The translations under genes and the position numbers were made by a program. Below the pieces are notes generated by a model, which saw nothing but the letters and a program-made list of their open reading frames with translations, had not been told where the DNA came from and ran no database searches. Positions 43,299-55,200 of a stretch of DNA of 64,000 nt are shown piece after piece. The DNA comes from Turritopsis dohrnii (lineage: Eukaryota; Cnidaria; Hydrozoa; Anthoathecata; Oceaniidae): positions 124,001 through 188,000 of the forward strand of contig BQMF02000069.1 of NCBI GenBank assembly GCA_027922465.2, read 5' to 3'. Within the stretch, counting starts at the first letter, position 1. Every line of letters begins with the position of its first letter.

Positions 43299-46200
43299 TT
43301 AGTGCCAAATAAATCTGTCCAACCACCTTCTGTTATATGAAACTTTTGAGAAGACAGAGTAGCCATGACCGGAATTACATGTTGGAGAACCCCAGCTGAC
43401 AACACCGTGCAAAAACCAACGACCCGATTTATCTTGGCAAACGAACGGACCACCTGAATCACCATGGCAACCACTTTTTCGGCTTTTCGTGTTTCCAGCA
43501 CACAGCATTGAGTTGTGCAAAGCAACTTTTAAGCCTTTGTTGAGTCTTCGACATTCGTCGCTGTTCACTGTCTGCAAGGGCGCTTCTTGGAGAATAACTG
43601 CAGGTTTGCCTGGATGTGACATCTTCCCCCATCCTTTAATTGAAACATTCATGAGAGATTATTTTTTGATCTGTTTTAAGTTAAACACACTGGAATTTCT
43701 CTTTTGAAAAATGCTTCGAATCAGTTCGCAAGGAGTTTTAATAGTAACAGGTAATTACTGGGTCTCAAGGTCACACATTTAGAGAACTAATAAAATATAA
43801 TAGAAACAAGACTGAGTGAAGTGACCAGCTCAAAATGCGTTACCTAAAAACAAATTCGAACAAAATTCATAAATTACCTGTAATATAACATTTCGTTCCA
43901 GGTTTTGGTTCCTGCCATTGCTCCGGTAAACAAGCTCTTTGTACGTATTTGTCCATTTTGATCGGCTTGTCTACTCTGATCAACCCTATGTCGTTCGCCT
44001 TTCTCACTGGACGTGTGTATCCGCTATGTATGAGTACACGTACAGCACGATACGTCTTTTCTGTAGACTCGTTCGCCTGGCGGTTATGTTCACCTGTGAT
44101 GATAAATCTTTGCTCAGTAATTATATATCCACACATACTATCCACGCATTCTAGGGCTAAAGACTTGGTATTCGTACAGTGCCAAGGTCGCTATACGATC
44201 CTGACCATGAAGAAATATCATGTTCTGTAAGCATGATTTCCACATGAAACAGCAAAACCTATCTCATTTGCTTTTTTGTCTGGTAAAAAAATGGAGGGGT
44301 TAGGCTAAGTGATGTAAGCGGACCCATCATACATGGGTCCGCACAACGGGAAAATTTGAATTTGGCAGTTATTTAATTACCTCCATAATGTGTCAAACAA
44401 CTGTCATCACAAAATGCTGTTAATGCTATAGTTACTCGCTGTGCGATTTGCATAAATGTTTTCCAAGTGTGTCATTGAGATTTATACATTTCGTTAATGA
44501 AACTCTTCATTTTTCCATTGAAATATTTTTGATGATAATACTTGTTGCATTCTGGTATTGAATAAGGAGAACTTCCACTTTTTAGAACAACTTGTTAATG
44601 GCCGACCTTTATGTCCAAAGGAGATGATGGATGTAATGATGTTACGAATAAATAGGTCTATAGAAATACTCGTTGAAAGAAGGAACATTCATTAACCAAG
44701 AAAGAAAGCACTTACCGAGAACCACAGTGAAATATTGAGATTTCTTAAATGTGAGACAATGTGCAGCTGTGACTATCCAATAAGGCGAGACGACTGTTCC
44801 TCCACACAGGAAGTGACCCTTATAATGTAAAGCTGCCTGCCAAGGCCATTTTCCTTTGGTAGCATTGTCTCCATCAATAACACGAGAAGACGGAACAAGA
44901 ACTTTCCCACAATTCTCTATATAAAAAAAGTAAAACAAGGTTTTTGATTACGAAGTTCATAAAGTCTGTGTGCGTGTGTTTGTCTGCCAATTTGAGATCA
45001 CCAAAGCTACTGGTGGAAAGTCTTATAAAAGTGTCTGAAATAACCATAGGTATGACTTGAACTTAATTACACTGACAAAAATTTAACAAGACAACGAGAC
45101 ATTTTATCGATGTCAAATTGGGTAATAAATGTGTCATATGCGGTGGCTCATATCTGCCACCCATCCCAGCGGGCACACGACGTCTTTGAGACGTCTATTT
45201 TTAATCGTAAAATGGTCGTTTGGTTTTGAGATCGTTTTGCGACGTCGTAGGGACGTCTGAAAATGAGACGTCGCCATTGGGATCCTTTTACGATCAATTT
45301 GCGATCTGATAAAAATTTTCAAATTTCATTCTGCAATCAGTAAACAGTATAAATCGAGTAAAACTAACATGCTTACATAGAATTTACATTCGTATCGAAT
45401 TCTGTTTATTGGTCGTGTGAGGGATGATTTTACGATGTTTTTGGGACGTCATAATACAGATTGAATAACGACCTTCGAAACAATTATAAATTTAAGATCA
45501 TTTTGCGACGTCGTATTTGGGATCTTTTTACGATCAAATAACGAACTGGAAAAAGTTTGAAATTTCATTTTGCTGTTACTAAACAGTATACTTTGAGTAA
45601 CAATAACATACTTCATATGGAATTTACATTCGTACCGATTCTTTTTCTTGGTCGTGTGAGGGATGCTCTCACGACATTTTTGGGAGGTCTCTATACAGAT
45701 TAAATCACGACCTTCGAAAGAATTCTAAATTTTCAAAGGCGATCAGTCGACAAAAATTCATCAAAATATGTTTAACTACAGTTGAATGATTTAAAGACTT
45801 TAAAACAGACCAACCTCAAATGCGTAAGACAAAGAGAAATTCCCGGGTTATAAAATTCACGTGTGATATAGAAAGTTTCAAAAGCAAAGACTTTCTTGTA
45901 AGAAAAGGTTAATACTGTTAATAATGATACATGTAACATAAGTTTCGATAAAAAGACGTTTAGAGAAAACTTAGAAGATGTAATTAAACATGACGTTTTG
46001 TCAAAGGTAAACTGGCAAAGTGGAAATGGAAAAACACTTTGTAAAGATACGATCCTGTTCGATGAAATTACCGGTGAGTTTCTGTTTTCTGAATCCATTC
46101 GGCAAGTATATTTGTACATATTTACACATTCTTGTTGAACTTAGTTTCAGTACTCCAGCATCAGAAAAGCACTGTAGATGATATAAAAAAATCCATTTTG

Positions 46201-48668
46201 ATGCTGCAAGATCGACAAAGAGGTTGCCGAAATTTCAAAAAGACTTGCCGAAGGGAGTTTTAAATGTGGAAACACAAGTGATTCAAAATTTTATAACTTG
46301 ATAACAAATTAGCTAGTAAATGTTGAATTGTAAATTGTTGCGTTGTAAATTTTTGAAAAGAATTAAAAAGGAGAAATTTGTATGTTTTGTTGTTTTGATG
46401 ATCCCAGCATAGTTGGCCTATGATCTCAGAAAAAGGAGGTTGTTAATCAGACGTCTTTACGATGTCGTTACGGCCAGAGATTGACGTCGTTGCGATATCG
46501 TCGGGAAGTCGTCGAGATGTCTTAGTGAAGACCTGATTAGGACATCTTCTGAGATTCCCACTTCGCGACCATTAAGCGACGTCTTTGGGATGTCTTGGAA
46601 AGACGTCTCTACGACCACTTTACAATGACGAAGGAATAAATTTCATAATCCTGCAATGTCGTTACGATGTCATTGGGTTGTCGTCGAGACGTCTCAGTGA
46701 AAATTTGGTTGGGACGTCTTTTGAGATTCCCACTTCGCGACGTCTTGGAATGACGTCTCTACGACGACTTTACGAAGATGAACGAGTAAATGTCATAATC
46801 CTGCGACGTCGTTACGATGTCGTTGGGATGTCATCGAGACGCCTCAGTGAAGATGTGATTGGAACGTCTTTTGAGATTCCCACTTCGCGACCATTGAACG
46901 GTGTCTTAAGGACGTCTGGGAAAGACGTCTCTACGACGTCTTTACGTCGTCTTTGTGCCCGCTGGGATGTTGAACTGTAGAATAAGGATTTTTACTGCGC
47001 AGTAGAATCATGTCTACAGCTCAGTAGTTAGATCTCTACTGCGCAGTAAGTCATATATATACGTCTCTACGACCGTCTCAAAAAGAGACTAATTTAATTT
47101 CGAATCAAGTGATATATGATAGAATATGAAGATTAAACAGAATGTAATTAAAATACTCATTGGAAAGGTTGGAAGCGTTCTTGTTGTTGGAGCTGGAGTC
47201 GTGTATAGGTGACAAAGATTGCATGATTTTTTACAGTTCGTTTGAAACCACTTTGCTGTTGTTTTGTAAGTGCAAAGGTCAACTGGTTTGGGATTTTTAA
47301 AGTATTCAGCACACATTGACGACTCGTCTTTACAGCCTAAAAATCAAACAACAGAAATAATATTTTTGTAAATATTGCAGTGACCAAACTCAGATAAAAA
47401 TAATTTTGATTATGCAGAATAATTTACTGACGGTCAATCTTTTTCAGGTTACCCTAAGAAATTGCAACAGGGCAACAATGACTGTGAAGTGACGTGACGT
47501 GAGATGTTTCGTTTTACTTCTTTTGTATTTGCAACTCAAGTTTTTTATGTTGTCATTAGCGAGATTCGGAAAAATCATGTTTTGTTTACATGAAACTATT
47601 TTTCTACAGATTTGTAGGGAAATGTATACAACTCGTGAATTTTTCCCTACAAAGTCATTAGAAACTTCACATCAACACTTGAAATAAGCGTGCAAAGTAA
47701 TGATGTTTCTTTTGATACAACAAAAGGCTTTAAATCTCTGAAGTACCGTTTTAGTAGAACAGTTTTTTAAAAATTCTCACAAAAAATTGATTTTTTTCGT
47801 GTAACAGGCTCGTCGAGTTTACGAATCTCCCTATAACTGAAAACGAAGACATGAGAATAGTAGTTCTATATTTTTAAAGGGATCTCTCAAAAGTCACAAA
47901 AGGGATATCGCACATTGTATTTTCCCATAGAAAATTCTGAAATTTCTCGTTTTTTAAATAAAAGGTTGAAATTTCGCAGATTTTTTGGGGTTTTTTTTTG
48001 TTTTGTTTTTTTTCTGTTTTTTTCGAGAAAATCAATCCACGCACGTTAACGATTTTTTTTTTTTCAGATATTCACAAACATAAAAATCCGCTTGAAATTT
48101 CATATGAAATTTCAAATTAATAAAGTTTCATTTTTTATTTTCAATTTCGCGAAAATGAATCGACACAAATCGACATAATTAAATGCCCTCGAAAATAAGT
48201 TTACATGGTGACGTAATTAGGGGGGAGGTGGTGCGTTGGGTGTGATTGCTATTGCTATTGCTTAATGACTGCGTGTTTTATGCCAAAATATGTGAAAAAC
48301 GCCCTAAGTTTAACTCAGTTAGTTAATCCACCGATTAATCTGCTTAAAATATAAGGTAGCCTATTTGAAGTTCTCACTATAGCTTCGTTTTCTATGGGGA
48401 ATTAAAAAGTGCGATTGGTTGTAAGATTACAAAGTGTGAATGACGGGTTACAAATTGCAACAGGGTGGATTACAAAGTGCACCGGATTTACTGAGTGGGA
48501 GAGATGTTACAGGGCCCACGTCGTCATCATCCTTGTCGTTGTAGTTTCCTCTACTTAATCTAGAGAGAAATGTCCTTTAAACAATTTTTAAAAGCAGCTT
48601 AGAAACAAAATAGAGTTCTTACAGTTCACTTGAAAGACGAGTACGAAGATAATGAAAGTAGACTTCAT
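43299..48668 (-). CDS. Secreted serine protease with N-terminal ShKT domain
   Basis: Five exons on minus: 48668-48623, 47336-47157, 44916-44716, 44093-43878 and 43633-43299 (325 codons, all GT-AG, frame consistent). Exon 1 is the signal peptide (MKSTFIIFVLVFQVN). Exon 2 is a six-Cys ShKT domain (KDESSMCAEYF to KKSCNLC), then a Thr/Pro linker. The trypsin fold has activation site SSRVIDGD, catalytic His in VTAAHC, Asp in ANDIGL and Ser in GCHGDSGGPF. The residue six before the catalytic Ser is Ser rather than Asp, which suggests chymotrypsin-like rather than trypsin-like specificity. ShKT-plus-protease architectures are common in cnidarians and nematodes; digestive or matrix roles are typical, but the role here is unknown. 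A 1.8-kb transposon lies in intron 2. Confidence 0.85.
45163..46968. mobile_element. 1.8-kb element with CCCAGCGGGCAC ends and AT target duplication
   Basis: 45165-46966 begins CCCAGCGGGCACACGACGTC and ends with GTGCCCGCTGGG, flanked by AT on each side. Subterminal regions (45165-45720 and 46440-46966) are packed with GACGTC-type motifs in both orientations. The centre contains short plus-strand coding-like blocks (RENLEDVIKHDVLSKVNW near 45970; after an apparent intron, VDDIKKSILMLQDRQRG near 46180) that may be the remains of a spliced gene. It lies in the protease intron between the ShKT and protease exons. It appears related to the 6.8-kb element by structure. Confidence 0.75.
47340..48620. 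other. Protease intron 1, non-coding
   Basis: AT-rich with several long T runs (47990-48065). No gene or clear element seen. Confidence 0.5.
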
Positions 48669-49271
48669 TTTCAGCTCTAAAACGTTCCACGCTATTGATC
48701 ACTGATATGGTCGCTCTTGCATTGGAATGAGATCTCTGTGTGCAGGTGATGTCAACAACATGTTGATTCAGGGAGTTTTAAAATATCGGAAGACACCTGT
48801 ATCAACAACATGCATAAGCGGACACAACTGATTCGAGAATTATTTGAAATAACATTTGAAGTCGACACTTGGTAAAAACTCTTTTTGTGTGTTATAGGTA
48901 GCAATAAAAATCGCACGCATCTTATTTTAGGTGGCAGTGTTGACTTTATGTGACGTATATGGGAAATTTTGTGAAGCAGTGAAAAGAGCCCGTAACACGT
49001 GTGACGCGTTTTTAATCAAAATTTACATTCTTCGACATCGTAGGAAACATTCCGTGTGTGTATAGAACAGAACAGACTTTCAAAAATGGACACGTGGCTG
49101 TGTGTACCTTCATGTAAATTGACACGAATATAAGTTATAGTAGTTTGTGTGGAAATAATAATCATGCGCTTTTTGCATAGATCCTAAAGATCAACAAAAT
49201 AATCTTTTCACCATAACTTTTCCAAAATTACATACATCTATCTCAATACAGATTCTTCTTTTACTACAACA

Positions 49272-52200
49272 ATGAATTTACTACAATTATATTTTGCATG
49301 TTTTCTATCAATTATAATCTTACCGAGTATTTATTCAGAAGACTTTTATGAATTACTGGGGGTTTCTAGAGACGCAACTAAATCGGAAATAAGAAAGGCT
49401 TTCAAAAAAGTGGCTTTGGTAAAACATCCAGACAAAAACAAGGTAACGACAAATAAAAAAGTTTAAATAAAGTAAGCATGTTCATAGATTCGCTATAATA
49501 ATAACGAATTTCAATTTAGTTATATTGCTGGGGATTTTTTGGTGAATCTTAGGGGATTATTAGCTAGCATGATTTCAGGGATCCCACACAATCATTATGA
49601 TTTCTCTATTGTTAACTACTAGCCATAAAAATAAAAGTAGTCAATTAAATATATCACTCTCTAAAATAAAAATGGTATGCACACTACCCGATTAATATAA
49701 TAAGATTAAATTATGTCGACATGTACATGTCGATAGATATATCTTTTTTTTAAAGAACTTTAAATCAATCCCACCTGACGGTCCTTGATTACTTTCTAAC
49801 TGCTTTTAACAATTTTTAGCATTTCAAAACCTTTTTATACCATACAATTTTACTTAACAGTTTTTTATTCTTTTATGTACATCTGATGAATGCGGTTAGC
49901 TTGAAACGTAAAGTTATGTACTTTCAATATTGAAAATATAACCTTTTATGAATAATTCAATAGTGCAATGAACAGCAGCCTAGGAATTTTTAAAATCAAA
50001 ATCAAAATTTTAATTGTATGAAAGTATTTTTTGTTGTTTTTTATAACTAATGAAAAAAGGGATTCTTCTCATTTGTAATACATTTTACTGCTAGTAATAC
50101 TTAATGCTTTGAAGTTCAAGAAGAAGCTTTACCTTCAGTGGTTCATAATTTGAAAATTTCTCTTACAACAATGGTACATTCAGTCATGTCATTTTTTTTT
50201 CTTTTCATCAGGATGATGCAACTGCCCATGATACGTTTACAAAAATAAATACAGCTTATGAAGTGTTAAAGGGTACTGTACACTTAATAGATCTTTCTTT
50301 TCATAATTTTTACTGGCTTTTCCTACTGCTCTCTCATCAATCCTACTAACTGTTTATTTCTTTCTCGTGTTTTTTTAACAATAGTTTTGTGATTTAGATG
50401 ATGAGTTACGCAAGAAATATGATCTATATGGAGAAGAAGGATTGAAGACCGATCACTTTTCTAATCAATATCAAAGCTGGTCTTATTATAATGAACAGTT
50501 TGGGATATATGATGATGACCCTGAAATTATTACATTAAGTAAATCAGACTTCGGTAAGTTATTGATGTGGAATCAAGTACACGAAATACACTACAATCTT
50601 TCTTCTTACTGCCCATACCTTCTTGGACAGGTTTGTTTTCTTTCTTTTGGCATTATGCTTCAGGGATATCCAAATAATGTAAACCTGAAGTTAATGGCAT
50701 CTTTTACTTATTTTGAACTGTCATCAAGTATAGCTATGACAAATGTATCATTAAATTCTGAGGTGTAAATGGATTGATCAACAAGAACCGTTATTAAAAT
50801 TAGCTGAATCAGCAATGTCATAAACTGCCATTCAGGACAGTTTCATTTGCATTTAACATGACACAAACAGTCACCCAAAGCTGTTTGTTATATATAACTA
50901 GGCTAAATGCCACCAAGGACATTGGCTTTATAACATATGATGTAAAGCGCTTTATACAAGTTTTTCAGCATTGCCTCATATTTTCTGCATACTCTCAATA
51001 GGTGAAGCATGTTTTGCTTATACATCTAGTCTAATACATGTAGTTTTATTTGTTTTTCATTAAAAAGACTATATCTAAATTTTTCTTTTAGAACAATCTG
51101 TACTTGGATCTGAAGATGTTTGGTTTATAAATTTCTATTCCCCATATTGTTCACATTGTCACACATTAGCTCCAACGGTAATCCTCTTAAATTGCAATTG
51201 CATTTCTATATAACGGAGTTTCTGATTTCAACATCTTTTTATTGTCATTTTTATTTTTAGTGGCGTGATGTTGCTCGAGAATTAAATGGTGTTATTCGAA
51301 TTGGTGCTGTTAACTGTCATGATGACTGGATGCTGTGTAATATGCAAGCAATCCAAAGCTATCCTTCTCTAAAGTTATATCCCACAGTAAAAAAATGATT
51401 TTTTTTATAATCTTGGAATTATTAAAAATGTAAAATTAAGAAATTGTATTTAAATATCTCTTGCTAGGGTGAATATTACTATGGAGATCATGACAAAGAA
51501 AAAATGGTTTCTTATATTTTGGATCGATTGGATGTGATGGTCACGGACATTCGATATGGTGAGACTTACAGTTTGTATAGTTTAACGTTGATAGAATATA
51601 ATATGTATACTTAAGGGCAACCTCCACTCAACACATTTTGTACATGCGGATGGACAACATTCAAAACAATTGTGTACAAACAAAGGCAGCATATATACAC
51701 ATTTTATTCGCAAGTAAGTAGAACAAAGGTCTACCACCAAGTAATTGTGTATGTTCACTGAAAAATAATGGTGTAATCAGAACATTTTGAACCAACCAAA
51801 ACCAACTAAAAATTCCATAGTAAATAGTATTATCATTGTTCTTATATTCAGTTTGGCAACCGTGATTATTGTTGTTTTTTATCATGTAATGAATTTGTGC
51901 AGATCTTTCAATATCCACTCATGCCAGTGCATACGGTGGCTTCATTCATCCATGCTAACAAAATTTTTTGAGTGGAGTTTGGCCTTCAATAATCAATAAT
52001 CTTCAATAAAACAAACTTGATTTGGGATTTATACCCTACGTACTTTTCTTCTTCATACTTATAAAATTAGAGAGAGAGAGAGAGAGAATAGGCCTTCCCC
52101 TACTTATAAACTTGAAACTTATAAAATTGAAATCTACATTTGCCTTACTTTTATCCAGAAATGATTAAAGAATACATTACACCAAGTGAATTACCATGGG

Positions 52201-55200
52201 TCATATCATTTTGTGAGGAAGATGGAGGTAATTAATAGCATGGCATATTTCATATTGAGTTAAAAAATGGTATTGTAGGAAACATTATTTTAACTTTAAT
52301 CTAACAAACTTTAACAAAGGCCAGCAGTTTCGTATAACAACTTTTCAGTTTTTTGAACTACACAGTTGGTCATTCACAGTGCATTTGAAGAATAGATAAT
52401 ATTTTGAGAACCATTTCATTTCATTAGAATGTGTTTCGGATAGAACTCTGCAAAAGTTGTCTGCAATGCTGGTAAGCTTCTTTTTGTCAAGCCTTTAGCA
52501 AAAATCTCAAAGTAATGGATGTTTTCGAAGAATCAAATATTTATGAACTAAAGCCATTGTTTAGGAAAACCTAGCCTTTGTCGGTAAAGCTGATTGTAAA
52601 GTTGACCCTCTTGTTTGTAAAGACTTCTTTCAAACAACGAGTCTTCAATTTTATGGTGTTGGCCAAATAAATAGTCAAGGAGGACAGGTATGTCATTTGA
52701 CGGTTATCTTATGACTTGTTTTATCAAATATCCAAGAATGCAAATTTTTTACTGTTGTGTATTTCCTTTTACTCTGAAGTTAATCCAGACATTGGACACA
52801 CAAGAGATAATGGAACAGGTGTTGCACTTGCTACCTGAACCATTCGATATCAACGATAACTTGTTCCAGGTATGTGTTTTTTGTGTCCACAAATTATAAA
52901 TGTATGTGTGCCATTTTCTTCTGCATTCTGTCAAATCAGCCTCTACAACCTCCATGTTTATAAAGTTTATGTCATTCAAAAAAAATTTGCATTATTACAA
53001 ACCCATATGCAAAATGTACGAACAAAAACATTAGACACTTTATCATAGAAGTACTGAGTACCATTTTAATTGTAGCAAGTGCGACGAAATATATCTGAAG
53101 GCAAAACTGAACCTTGGCTGCTTGTATTCCTATCACAACAAAAGGAATTGAACCTGGAATTACGAAAGTTAACAGCATTGTTGCATGAAGTGAATGTAGG
53201 TTACCAAGTCTTTGGGTTTATATTTTGAATTTTGAGTTTTAGAAGACTAACTTTCGAAAATGTTATTGCTTAAAGATATGTGCTTTTAAAATTACGTCCA
53301 TATTTTCTTGTTTTTTATATTTATAGAATAAACTTCATTGGGTGTTGAATGCTTATTTTATAGTTATTTGTTATGGTTTAGATTGCTAGTGTTGATTGCA
53401 GCAGTGCTGTGAATCTCTGTTCCAGATTTCATGTAACAAAACATCCAAGTGTTCTCTTATACAAAAAGGAAGGCTTCGAGTTTCATCATGGTATGTGATA
53501 ACTATTACTTTTCATTCTCCTGCAGAAAATGAAGCTGAATGACAGACAATAAAAATTTTCGTATTGAATGTTCACATTGTTAAAAAAAACAAACTATTGA
53601 ATGGAGTGCAAATCTGTAGAAATATACACACAATTTCAATAAAAATCCTCTTCGTCGCAGTGACGTACTTGGGATCACTAATCATTCGTTGTTTTCTATC
53701 TCTTCAGGTCGATACAACGCATATGACATTGCAAACTTTGCAAGGGAAAGTATAGTGTCAAATGTTCGCGTTTTGGGGCCAGAAGATTTGGCAAAGATTT
53801 CTTCTAACGAAGAGAATTGGTTTGTGGATTTCTTTGCACCAGTAAGTATCAGTTATTTCCTTAACGAAAACCTTCAGATGTCTAATGCGAAGTGAAGTTG
53901 TAACTGTCCCATAGCGAGCTTTAATTTGGATTAGTCCGTAAGAAGAGAGCAATGAAACTCAATGTACAGCTTAATTCAATGCCATACCTCACTTGTTGAT
54001 GACTGTAGTATGGTGTAATGTGTGTTTTTTTAGTGGTGTCCACCGTGTATGAAATTGCTACCAGAATGGAGAAAAGCTGGCAAACAAATTGGTGGAACCA
54101 TTGCTCAATTTGGTACTGTAGACTGTACCGTTCATTTGTCGTTATGCCAACAGGTAAATACTACAGTGATTGTGATTCCTTATGTTTTCAAAACTTTCGT
54201 GTAAATTCCATGAGGAGCTATAGTCAATTCGCGTCATCCATTGGATTGCTTACGTCTTTTTCTGTTATCATTTTTGGACTCACATTCTCTGGCACGGGTA
54301 AGAATTACTCTACACGCGCCAGATGATTTCCTCAATCTGTCAAGGATTTAATTTCGTTTGCTGGGATCTTGAATTTTCTCTTAATCTCACCTTATACCAA
54401 CCTTAATCACAACGTATTAGAAGCCTGAAATCGAGATTATTATAATTGGAGGATTTTCATCAGGGGATTTTGATGACAAACCATAAAACTTACTTACTTA
54501 CTTACTTACTAAACGTTATATGAATAACGTTCGTTAAAATGGAGAAAAGAAACAACAACAAACGTTTCTTAAAGTAACGTTAATAGTAAAAAAAGGAATA
54601 CCGTTATATAACTAAAAGACGTTTTACGGTTTGTTATTAATATCCTGTGGAGCAATAGAAATATAGAAGGGGATAAACAGACTGAGGTATCTCCTTTTAG
54701 AGATATAGAAGGGGATAAACAGACTGTGGTATCTCCTTTTTTTTTCATAGTATAATGTCCGTTCTTATCCCACTGTGCTTTTCTATAACCAAACGACACC
54801 ACACTTGTTCAGTGGATCACGATCGGCTGAAGAACTCATTGCTTTTGCAGAGGTGAGTCGGTTAGGTTATGTTCTACTATTATGCTTGATTTGAACTTAC
54901 CTCTCGTATCTCAGGATACAGTTGGCTCTTGTTATCTCGAACTTTGCACTATCTCAAACAAAAGCCTTGGTCCCGTCAGTATTTACCGTCCGCTATAAAT
55001 CTCGTTATCCTCGAAGTTGCGCTATCTCAAACTTTTTATCTGGTCTATTGACAGTTCGAGATAGTGGGACTAAACTGTATTCTAATCCCGCCCGTTGTAA
55101 TTTTTGCTCCTCAGGATATCTTAAACCCGCCCGTTGTAATTCTTGCTCCTTAGGATATCTTAAACCCGCCCGTTGTAATTCTTACTCCTGAAACGTTCAA

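Noticed and set aside
43867..44145. Upstream extension of the protease exon to an acceptor at 44151
   Set aside because: The acceptor at 44094 gives the canonical VVLGEH sequence at the junction, whereas the upstream one inserts about 19 residues into a conserved strand.
45772..46119. A 115-codon minus-strand ORF inside the 1.8-kb element
   Set aside because: The plus strand in the same stretch has the more protein-like, splice-compatible blocks; this is their shadow.
46585..46980. A 131-codon plus-strand ORF with repeated RRL and EIPTSR motifs
   Set aside because: It lies wholly inside the GACGTC-dense subterminal region of the 1.8-kb transposon. The repeats in the translation simply mirror the DNA motif.
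53689..54326. Separate small thioredoxin genes
   Set aside because: The segments are exons of the ERdj5 gene; splice phases join them and single exons lack starts and stops.
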